Made by a program: the position numbers and the translations under genes. Below the pieces are notes generated by a model. That model was given only the letters and a program-made list of their open reading frames with translations. It ran no database searches and was not told where the DNA came from. From Candidatus Bipolaricaulota bacterium (GTDB lineage Bacteria; Bipolaricaulota; Bipolaricaulia; RBG-16-55-9), in the NCBI GenBank assembly GCA_015487455.1, contig WFPR01000130.1:1-5892 (forward strand): DNA of 5,892 bases, read 5' to 3'. This document shows, piece after piece, positions 1-5,139 of this stretch (position 1 is its first letter; the number at the start of each line of letters is the position of its first letter).

Positions 1-1760
1 GCCCGCGCCAGCGCCGGGGCGTCGTTCACCCCGTCGCCGACCATGGCCACCTTGCCGAACTCCTGCAGCAGCTTCTCGACCTCGGCCACCTTCCCCTCGG
101 GGAGGACCTCGGCGTGGACGTGCTCGATCCCCAGCTTTTGAGCGACGGCCCGCGCCGTCCCCTCGTTGTCCCCCGTGATCATCACGACTTCCAGACCCAG
201 GCGCTTGAGCGCCTCGACGGCCAGGGGCGCCTCCGGGCGGATCTCGTCGGCCACCGCGATCAGCCCCCACGCCTCCTCCGGGGTGCCGACCACCACGACT
301 GTCTTGGCCTGGGCTTCCAGCTCTTGAAAGGCGGGAAGCCCCTCCAGCTCCCTCGCGTTGGGGAAGAGCTCGGGCTTGCCCACGATCACCGTCTGACCGT
401 TCCAGCGGGCGCGGACGCCCTTCCCCGTGACGGACTCGAACCCCTCCAGCCCGTCGTGTTCGGGCACGGCCCCGTTCCGCTCCTCGTAGTGCTTCACGAT
501 CGCGCGGGCGATCGGGTGGCGGCTGCGGGCCTCCAGCCGCGCCGCCAGCTCCAGCACCTCCTCCGGGGAGCGCCCGTTGAGGGGCACCACGTCGGTGACG
601 GCCAGCTCCCCTCGGGTGAGGGTCCCCGTCTTGTCGAGGGCGATCGCGCGGATCTGCCCGACCTCCTCGAGGTAGACGCCGCCCTTGATGAGCACGCCCT
701 GCCGGGCCGCGGCCGTGATGGCCGAGACCACCGAGACGGGCGTCGAGATGAGCATCGCGCAGGGGCAGGCGATCACCAGCAGCGCCAAGGCGCGCACGAA
801 CCAGTCCACGAACGGCGCCCCGAACGCCAGCGGCGGCACCGTGGCCACCCCCACGGCCACCAGCACCACCGTCGGGGTGTAGTAGCGGGCGAAGCGGTCC
901 ACGAAGCGCTCGATGGGGGCCCGCCGCTCCTCCGCCTCCTCGACCAGGTGGATGATCTTCGCCAGGGTCGTGTCGGTCGAGCGCTTCGTGACCTTAATCT
1001 CGAGATACCCCTCTTGATTGATCGTCCCGGCGTAGACGGGGTCGCCCGGCCCCTTCTCCACGGGGACGGACTCGCCGGTGATCGGGGCCTGGTCGACGGC
1101 CGACTCCCCCGAGACGACCTCGCCGTCCAGGGGGATCCGGTCGCCGGGGCGCACGACCACGATCTCGCCTATCTGAACGTCCTCGACGGGGAGTTCGAGC
1201 TCGCGGCCGTCCCGGCGCACCCGGGCCGTGGGCGGCGCGAGCTTCATGAGCTCTCTGAGGGAGTTGCGCGCCCGGTCGACGGCGTACCGCTCCAGGAGCT
1301 CCGCCAGCGAGAACAGGAACGCCAAGCTGGCCGCCTCGACGTACTCGCCGATGGCGATCGCGCCGACGATGGCCAAGCTTATCAGCGAGTCGATGCCCAG
1401 CTCCGTAAGGCGCAGCTTCAAGCGCAACAGCAGGAAGACCTTGCGCAGGCCCTCGCCCAGGAACGACCAGGAGCCGAGGACCGCGGCCAACAAGTAGAGC
1501 AACACCGTGGGGGTGAGGGGGCGGCCCCCGAGGCTTAGGAGCACGGGGTCGAGCTTAAGGAGCCACAGCGCAAGGCCCCCGAGGAGCGCGACGCCCGAGA
1601 GGGCGGTCAGCTTCGCCTCGCGGCTCCGCCAGACGGACTCCCGCTCCGCGGAGAGCTTCACCGAGCAGCGGGCGCACTGACCGTCCTCGTGGCCTGCCGT
1701 CCCGTCGTCCAGCCGCTCCCCGCAAACGCGGCAGGTGAGGAGTTGGACCTCTTGGCTCAT
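1..1760 (-). CDS. P1B-type heavy-metal translocating ATPase (Zn/Cd/Pb-type, ZntA/CadA-like), C-terminus cut by window edge
   Basis: This is an inner-membrane pump that probably exports a soft divalent metal using ATP. The ATG at 1760 gives 586 residues before the left edge. Visible motifs are the actuator TGES (228-231), the metal-path CPC (332-334) at the end of the sixth helix, the phosphorylation motif DKTGT (Asp376), the P1B-specific HP in SRHP (415-416), TGDN (529-532) and the hinge GDGVND (575-580). Six membrane helices can be seen; the last two fall outside. The stretch after CPC (MLISTPVSVVSA, then GVLIKGGVYLEE) closely follows CadA/ZntA rather than CopA, so Zn/Cd/Pb is the best substrate guess. 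The usual HMA domain is absent. Instead the N-terminus has a CxxC-x15-CxxC cluster (C10, C13, C29, C32), like a zinc ribbon. The gene starts 4 nt after the repressor's stop, with AGGAGG inside the end of that gene, so translation is probably coupled. Confidence 0.95.
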   Translation of the reverse strand, partial: MSQEVQLLTCRVCGERLDDGTAGHEDGQCARCSVKLSAERESVWRSREAKLTALSGVALLGGLALWLLKLDPVLLSLGGRPLTPTVLLYLLAAVLGSWSFLGEGLRKVFLLLRLKLRLTELGIDSLISLAIVGAIAIGEYVEAASLAFLFSLAELLERYAVDRARNSLRELMKLAPPTARVRRDGRELELPVEDVQIGEIVVVRPGDRIPLDGEVVSGESAVDQAPITGESVPVEKGPGDPVYAGTINQEGYLEIKVTKRSTDTTLAKIIHLVEEAEERRAPIERFVDRFARYYTPTVVLVAVGVATVPPLAFGAPFVDWFVRALALLVIACPCAMLISTPVSVVSAITAAARQGVLIKGGVYLEEVGQIRAIALDKTGTLTRGELAVTDVVPLNGRSPEEVLELAARLEARSRHPIARAIVKHYEERNGAVPEHDGLEGFESVTGKGVRARWNGQTVIVGKPELFPNARELEGLPAFQELEAQAKTVVVVGTPEEAWGLIAVADEIRPEAPLAVEALKRLGLEVVMITGDNEGTARAVAQKLGIEHVHAEVLPEGKVAEVEKLLQEFGKVAMVGDGVNDAPALAR

Positions 1761-1764
1761 CGCT

Positions 1765-2196
1765 CTACTCAGCCTCCTGAACGTGCTCCAGCCCTTGCTG
1801 GAAGAGTCTTTCGATGTGCTCGTCGTCGAGGGAGTAGTAGGCCATGCGGCCCTCCTTGCGGTACTTCACCAGCTTGAGCGCGCGCAGCAGCCGCAGATGG
1901 TGCGAGACCGCCGAGTCGTTCATCCCCAGCAGGTTGCTGAGATCGCAGACGCACAGCTCCGCGAGCGAGAGGGCGTGCAGGATCTTCACGCGGGTGGGGT
2001 CGCTGAGCACCTTGAACGTCTCGGCCAGGCGGTGGGCCGTCTCGTCCTCGAGGAGCCGGGCCTGCACGCGCCGGACCTGCTCCTCGTTCACGTACCGGAC
2101 CTCGCAGACGTCGCCCTCCCCGGGACCGGGGCGCGCTTTCCCCTTCGGCCCCTTGGCCGCCGTCGTTGCTGTCGTCGTCGTTCCAAATTTGCCCAT
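1765..2196 (-). CDS. ArsR/SmtB-family metal-sensing repressor (CadC-like)
   Basis: This 143-residue winged-helix protein probably represses itself and the downstream ATPase gene, and releases DNA when metal binds. The recognition helix region is MNDSAVSHHLRLLRAL (92-107). The alpha3N site motif ELCVCDL is intact (C82, C84), and an upstream Cys31 in DVCEVRYVNEE aligns with Cys7 of CadC. The second N-terminal CadC ligand, Cys11, is replaced by tyrosine. The alpha5 dimer-interface site of SmtB/CadC is complete: D125, H127, H138, E141. It could therefore bind metal at both sites, with an altered alpha3N geometry. Residues 1-30 are a low-complexity tail rich in T, A, K, G and P that family members normally lack. 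The start at 2196 is supported by GGGAG 5 nt upstream. The 4-nt gap to the ATPase gene and the operator upstream make this a compact autoregulated efflux operon. Confidence 0.95.
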   Translation of the reverse strand: MGKFGTTTTATTAAKGPKGKARPGPGEGDVCEVRYVNEEQVRRVQARLLEDETAHRLAETFKVLSDPTRVKILHALSLAELCVCDLSNLLGMNDSAVSHHLRLLRALKLVKYRKEGRMAYYSLDDEHIERLFQQGLEHVQEAE

Positions 2197-2212
2197 CGCC
2201 GCTCCCTTCTCA

Positions 2213-2236
2213 ATGATTCAGCAATTGCTCAATCAT
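2213..2236. promoter_or_regulatory. Palindromic operator, probably for the adjacent ArsR/SmtB repressor
   Basis: The left half ATGATTCAGCAA and right half TTGCTCAATCAT form a 24-bp inverted repeat with no spacer. It mismatches only at one symmetric base pair (2219 against 2230), so 22 of 24 bases obey the symmetry, and the next outer pair (2212/2237) also matches. The GCAATTGC core flanked by TCA/TGA arms resembles known ArsR/SmtB operators. It overlaps the end of the TATAAT and the predicted start point, where a bound repressor would block polymerase. Binding by this particular repressor is inferred from position. Confidence 0.85.
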
Positions 2237-2262
2237 TATACAGAAACCCGGGAGCGAGGCAA
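2235..2262 (-). promoter_or_regulatory. Promoter of the repressor-ATPase operon
   Basis: On the minus strand a perfect -10 TATAAT lies at 2240-2235. A weak -35 TTGCCT lies at 2262-2257, with a 16-nt spacer. Transcription would start near 2228, about 32 nt before the repressor ATG and inside the palindromic operator. The -10 stands out in GC-rich DNA. The -35 match is only moderate. Confidence 0.75.
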
Positions 2263-2300
2263 AATCGAGGCCCAACGCGCCCTGACGCCTTGAAGGGCCG

Positions 2301-2342
2301 ATCTCCACAAAATCTCCACATCGTTTCCACGGGGCCTTCACA
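2301..2342 (+). promoter_or_regulatory. Four direct repeats with 11-bp period, possible activator binding site
   Basis: TCTCCACA occurs at 2302-2309 and again, perfectly, at 2313-2320. It is followed by TTTCCACG at 2324-2331 and CCTTCACA at 2335-2342. All four start exactly 11 bp apart, so they lie on the same face of the helix. The first two copies are identical and the others match at 6 of 8 positions. Tandem 11-bp repeats are how OmpR/PhoB-family response regulators bind, and the last repeat ends 9 nt before a -10-like TATCCT, where a PhoB-type activator would replace the -35. No such regulator is encoded in this window. Confidence 0.5.
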
Positions 2343-2351
2343 TCCCCCCGC

Positions 2352-2357
2352 TATCCT
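2352..2357 (+). promoter_or_regulatory. Possible -10 element for the rightward operon
   Basis: TATCCT matches the -10 consensus at 4 of 6 positions. No acceptable -35 lies at 16-18 nt upstream; that position is occupied by the phased direct repeats. If used, it would give a leader of about 80 nt, ending in a purine-rich stretch (2401-2440) that includes two tandem copies of GGACTGGA (2401-2416) and merges into the ribosome binding site. The assignment is tentative. Confidence 0.35.
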
Positions 2358-2446
2358 GCCCGTGGAACGCGGACGGACATCCGGAGACGCTGAAAGAGCT
2401 GGACTGGAGGACTGGAGGAGAGGAAAGGAAGAGGAGGTGAAGCGCC

Positions 2447-3184
2447 ATGACGAGCAACAAGAGGAGCTGGATCGTCGTCGCGGTGATCGGGCTCGCGCTG
2501 GTCGGCTTCGCCGCGCTGGCCCAGATGGGCCCGCCCGGTGGGCCCGGACAGCAGGGTCCGATGGGCCCGGGCCAAGGGCAAGGGGGAGGCCCCTTGAGCG
2601 GCTTCGGCTGTCCCATGATGGGCGGAGCCATGGGGGGCTTCTTCCCCGGCTTTGTGGCCCAGAACCCCGACCAGGCCGCCCAAGCCGTCCAGCAGTACTT
2701 GGCGGCCACCTGGCGCAACCCCGACCTGGCCGTCCGGGAAGTCATGGAGTTCTCGAATCACTTCTACGTCCAGGTCGTCGAGCGGAGCACCGGCATCGGG
2801 GCCATGGAGCTTTTGGTGGACAGGATCACGGGCACCGTCCACCCCGAGCCCGGCCCCAACATGATGTGGAACACCCAGTACAGCCCGATGGGGGGCATGG
2901 GCCACATGGGCGGCTGGGGCTGGGGCTGGGGTCGGCCCGCCCAAGCCCCCACGGCCGAGATGCCCATCTCCCCTGAGCAGGCCCGCCAATTCGCCCAACA
3001 GGCCCTTGACCTCTACCTCCCCGGCGCCGTGGCCGCCGAGGAGGTCACGCCCTTCTACGGCTACTACACGCTCCACTACGAGCGGGACGGGCAGGTCGTG
3101 GGCATGCTCTCCGTAAACGGCTTCACCGGGCAGGTCTGGTTCCACAACTGGCATGGGGCGTTCCTCGGCGAGAGGACGTTCTAG
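2447..3184 (+). CDS. Secreted or membrane-anchored protein with two PepSY-like repeats
   Basis: This 245-residue protein starts with a signal peptide or anchor (KR followed by a hydrophobic run, about 8-25, ending AALAQ). The start at 2447 is set by AGGAGGTGA 6 nt upstream. A Gly/Pro/Met/Gln-rich stretch (27-66) contains the only cysteine, C55 in GCPMMGG. Two similar domains follow. The first, about 74-135, runs from DQAAQAVQQYLA to LLVDRITGTVHPE. The second, about 175-233, runs from SPEQARQFAQQAL through FYGYYTLHYERDG to MLSVNGFTGQVW. Each has the PepSY-like pattern of an alpha helix followed by beta strands closing on a TG-x-V turn. The linker (147-162) is rich in Met, Gly and Trp. PepSY domains often sit in secreted or membrane proteins as inhibitory or binding modules; the specific function here is unknown. 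Exposed Met, His and Trp would suit a metal-binding envelope protein, but that is inference. It is the first gene of the rightward group. Confidence 0.85.
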   Translation: MTSNKRSWIVVAVIGLALVGFAALAQMGPPGGPGQQGPMGPGQGQGGGPLSGFGCPMMGGAMGGFFPGFVAQNPDQAAQAVQQYLAATWRNPDLAVREVMEFSNHFYVQVVERSTGIGAMELLVDRITGTVHPEPGPNMMWNTQYSPMGGMGHMGGWGWGWGRPAQAPTAEMPISPEQARQFAQQALDLYLPGAVAAEEVTPFYGYYTLHYERDGQVVGMLSVNGFTGQVWFHNWHGAFLGERTF

Positions 3185-3216
3185 ACGAGACGGGCCAAAC
3201 CCGAGTCCGAGCCCGC

Positions 3217-3270
3217 GGACAGGGGCTCCTTCCCCGGGGTAAGCCGAGCCCAGGCGGGGAGCCCCTGTCC
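3217..3270 (+). terminator. Long hairpin between the first two rightward genes; terminator, attenuator or mRNA-stability element
   Basis: The arms GGACAGGGGCTCC (3217-3229) and GGAGCCCCTGTCC (3258-3270) are a perfect 13-bp inverted repeat around a 28-nt loop, which itself contains CCCCGGGG. It starts 33 nt after the preceding stop codon. No T-run follows (the next bases are CTTCCCCTTG), so it is not a textbook intrinsic terminator. It may weaken read-through or protect the upstream message's 3' end. Confidence 0.5.
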
Positions 3271-3287
3271 CTTCCCCTTGCGCCCAC

Positions 3288-3317
3288 TTGGAACGGTTGG
3301 AGCCGAGGGGGTACGAT
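3288..3317 (+). promoter_or_regulatory. Possible promoter before the methionine-rich protein gene
   Basis: TTGGAA (3288-3293) and TACGAT (3312-3317) are separated by 18 nt, each matching 4 of 6 consensus bases. Transcription would start near 3324 and leave a short leader with AGGAGGTG (3331-3338). The position just after the hairpin supports a separate or additional transcription unit, but the match is weak. Confidence 0.35.
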
Positions 3318-3345
3318 AGAGCATCTCTCGAGGAGGTGTCGGAGA

Positions 3346-4203
3346 ATGCGCAAGACGAGTGCAATGCTGAGCGTAGGCGCGCTGCTCGTGGCCCTGCTGG
3401 TGGGCCAGGTGGGCAGCGGCCAGATGCCGATGCCCATGGGGCCGCAGGGCCCCGCGATGCAGCCGGAGATGACCCCGCAGAGGCTGGAGCAGGAGATCGA
3501 GCTCCTCATCGTCCTAAACCGCATGGGGCTGAGCCCGGAGCAGCTGAGGCAGATGCAGCAGATTCTAGGCGGGCTGCAGGCCGTCCGACCGATGCACCGG
3601 CAGCACCGCGAGGAGCTGCGGCAGTTCCTGCTGAGCTGGCAGGGGCCGCCCGAGCAGTTCGAGCAGGCCCTCCAGAACTTCAAGCAGGAGCGCCAACAGC
3701 GGCTGGAGTCGCTCAAGGCCCAGAACCGTGAGCTCCTCAACCGGCTCAAGGACGTGCTCACCTACCGCCAAGGGGAGCTGCTCCGCCAGGTCTTCCACAA
3801 GCTCTCCGCCCAGGGCATGGGCGGCATGGGCATGGGAATGATGGGCATGGGCCCCCAGGAGGGCCCGGCCCACGGCACCGCTCCCGACCGGTCCCCGATG
3901 GGGATGAGGGGCCGGATGGGCATGGGGCAAGGCCCCGCCCAGCCCGGAATGGACAGGAACATGGGCATGGGCGGAATGGGCATGGGGATGATGGGCATGG
4001 GCCCCATGGGGGGAATGCCCATGATGCAGATGATGATGCAGCACATGCAGATGATGCAGCGGATGATGCAGATGATGCAGCAGATGGGCATGGGCGGACA
4101 GGACGGCATGGGCATGCCTTCTTTGGAGGCCATCGTCGAGCAGCACCGGGAGCTGCTGCTGCGGGTCATCGCCCAGAAGCTCGAAGCGCTGCAGGGGCGG
4201 TAG
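3346..4203 (+). CDS. Secreted methionine-rich helical protein, possibly Spy/CpxP-like metal-binding chaperone
   Basis: This 285-residue protein has a signal peptide (1 to about 25: MRK, a hydrophobic core, then GSGQ). Its start is fixed by AGGAGGTG 7 nt upstream. Residues 42-153 are charged and Gln/Leu-rich and predicted helical. They include GLSPEQLRQMQQI (61-73), which recalls the LTxxQ-type helices of Spy/CpxP periplasmic proteins. From about 156 to 260 the sequence is dominated by Met, Gly and Gln: repeated GMGMGM units, then an M/Q-only stretch (about 226-248). A final short helix (262-285) closes it. I count 46 Met in 285 residues, about 36 of them in the last 130, and no cysteine. Met-rich extracytoplasmic segments are typical ligands for Cu(I) and Ag(I), so a metal sponge or chaperone is plausible, but no exact family is recognised. 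The resemblance to Spy/CpxP is by pattern only. Confidence 0.85.
   Translation: MRKTSAMLSVGALLVALLVGQVGSGQMPMPMGPQGPAMQPEMTPQRLEQEIELLIVLNRMGLSPEQLRQMQQILGGLQAVRPMHRQHREELRQFLLSWQGPPEQFEQALQNFKQERQQRLESLKAQNRELLNRLKDVLTYRQGELLRQVFHKLSAQGMGGMGMGMMGMGPQEGPAHGTAPDRSPMGMRGRMGMGQGPAQPGMDRNMGMGGMGMGMMGMGPMGGMPMMQMMMQHMQMMQRMMQMMQQMGMGGQDGMGMPSLEAIVEQHRELLLRVIAQKLEALQGR
3814..4116 (+). repeat. Degenerate in-frame repeat tract coding the methionine-rich region
   Basis: GGCATGGGCATGGG units recur at 3814-3852, 3916-3928 and 3958-4018. They give way to CAGATGATG units at about 4021-4086, then GGCATGGGC again to 4116. All units keep the reading frame, so expansion or contraction would change the number of Met residues without frameshift. 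The tract is coding and not mobile. Confidence 0.75.
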
Positions 4204-4259
4204 TTCGCAGCCGGGCGAGTTCCGGGTAAGCTTAAATTGAGTACGCGAGCGGGAGGCAG

Positions 4260-4694
4260 GTGGGGGAGATGCACATGATGATGGGCGGGCTGGGGGTGCT
4301 GGCGATCCTCGTCCTGATCGCCGTCGCGCTCCTCGGCTGGGCGATCGTCTGGCGGTACCTGCCGGCGATCCTGGCGGCGATCGGGGTCGGGACGCTGGCG
4401 GGCTTCCTCGCCGCGCTGGCCGCCGAGGCCCAGGAGCGCCGCAAGAGCCCCCGCCCTCGCCCGGGCCCGAAGCCCGAGGGGCTCCGCTGCCCCTGGTGCG
4501 GGGGTCCCATCACCCCCGAGCAGGCCGTCTGCCCCACCTGCTTCCGCGATCTTAAGCGGAACTGCCCGAACTGCGGGGCGATCGTGGCCGTTTGGGAGAC
4601 GCGCTGCCCCGAGTGCGGGCAGGCCCTCCGGCCCCGGATGGCGAGGCCGGAGACGGTGAAACTCGAGACCACCCTTCCCAAGGAGGTGCCGTAA
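4260..4694 (+). CDS. Small membrane protein with C-terminal double zinc ribbon
   Basis: This protein of up to 144 residues opens with a Met/His cluster (MHMMMGG). It has two adjacent hydrophobic helices (about 11-31 and 34-55), a basic, proline-rich linker (60-73), then four CxxC pairs: C77/C80, C91/C94, C102/C105 and C116/C119. The spacing fits two consecutive zinc ribbons of the DZANK type, each built from two CPxC-like knuckles. By the positive-inside rule, the Arg/Lys-rich linker puts the ribbons in the cytoplasm. Its role is unknown; such ribbons usually bind structural zinc and mediate protein contacts. The start is uncertain: GTG at 4260 has GGGAGG very close upstream, while ATG at 4275 has GGGGGAG at a better 6-nt spacing, and ATG at 4269 is also in frame. 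Its TAA touches the next ATG, so the two genes are translationally coupled. Confidence 0.8.
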   Translation: MGEMHMMMGGLGVLAILVLIAVALLGWAIVWRYLPAILAAIGVGTLAGFLAALAAEAQERRKSPRPRPGPKPEGLRCPWCGGPITPEQAVCPTCFRDLKRNCPNCGAIVAVWETRCPECGQALRPRMARPETVKLETTLPKEVP

Positions 4695-5120
4695 ATGACG
4701 CAAGCCCAGACGAGCGGGTTCACGTACGTGGTGGAGACGGCGAAGCCCTTCCAGGAGGCCGTGATCGCGGTCCGCCGGGCGGCCGAGGGCCGCAAGTGGG
4801 GCGTCCTGGGGGACTACGACTTCTCCGAGATCCTAACGGCCAAGGGGTTCCCGCAGAGCGAGCAGGTGAAATCCCTCGATCTCTGCAAGCCGGGCCACGC
4901 CAACGCCCTCATGAGCATCGAGCGCCTGACGGGGCTGTGCATGCCCTGCAGCGTGTTGGTCTTCACGGAGGGGGACAAGACGAAGATCGCCGCCATGGAC
5001 CCCAAGGCCGTGATGCCCCAACTCTTCCCGGAGGCAGCCCAGAAGGCCCAAGCGCAGCTCGAGGAGATCTCCCGCGAGATCCGGGAGATCCTGGACGAGG
5101 CGGCCGGAGTCGGGGGGTGA
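4695..5120 (+). CDS. DUF302-family protein
   Basis: This 141-residue cytoplasmic protein has no signal peptide or membrane segment. It shows the DUF302 layout: an N-terminal strand (FTYVVET) and amphipathic helix (AKPFQEAVIAVRRAAE), a variable loop, DLCKPGHANAL (62-72), a core strand beginning LCMPCSVLVFTEGDKT (81-96) and then AAMDP. Family members normally have a (L/M)PC motif at the core strand. Here it is extended to CMPC, giving a CxxC (C82, C85) plus C64, a possible soft-metal or redox site. The C-terminal tail (111-137) is a charged helix. The ATG directly follows the stop of the zinc-ribbon gene, with AAGGAGGTG 6 nt upstream, so the start is secure and the pair co-translated. DUF302 has no firmly established biochemical function; placement beside metal-related genes suggests metal handling, by inference. 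Confidence 0.9.
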   Translation: MTQAQTSGFTYVVETAKPFQEAVIAVRRAAEGRKWGVLGDYDFSEILTAKGFPQSEQVKSLDLCKPGHANALMSIERLTGLCMPCSVLVFTEGDKTKIAAMDPKAVMPQLFPEAAQKAQAQLEEISREIREILDEAAGVGG

Positions 5121-5139
5121 GAGCGTGCGGAGGACTGAC

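Noticed and set aside
114..1538. Long plus-strand open frame (474 codons) opposite the ATPase
   Set aside because: It is antisense to a gene with all P-type ATPase motifs. Its Arg/His/Gly/Asp-rich product is what high-GC antisense frames produce, and it has no ribosome binding site.
2301..2342. DnaA boxes or a replication origin suggested by the TCCACA repeats
   Set aside because: The DnaA box is TTATCCACA. These copies lack the TTA, are phased at 11 bp, and have no AT-rich unwinding region or origin genes nearby.
2301..2342. CRISPR array
   Set aside because: The units are 8 bp with 3-bp gaps, far too short for repeats and spacers.
2597..2626. Lipoprotein signal at the cysteine of the PepSY-repeat protein
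   Set aside because: Cys55 is about 30 residues past the hydrophobic core and has no lipobox before it.
1735..2976. Plus-strand open frame (413 codons) spanning the repressor, the promoter region and the start of the PepSY-repeat gene
   Set aside because: It crosses the operator and two real genes in other frames, its composition is not protein-like, and it is explained by scarce stops in GC-rich DNA.
2351..3364. Minus-strand open frame (337 codons) opposite the PepSY-repeat gene
   Set aside because: It is antisense to a gene with a signal peptide, repeated domains and a strong ribosome binding site, and its own product shows no domain.
3565..4146. Apparently histidine-rich minus-strand protein (193 codons)
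   Set aside because: Its histidines are simply the reverse complement (CAT) of the ATG methionine codons in the real plus-strand gene, so it is not an independent metal-binding protein.
3762..4703. Minus-strand open frame (313 codons) across two plus-strand genes
   Set aside because: It is antisense to the Met-rich and zinc-ribbon genes, crosses their gap, and has Met/Ile/Pro runs that mirror the repeat tract.
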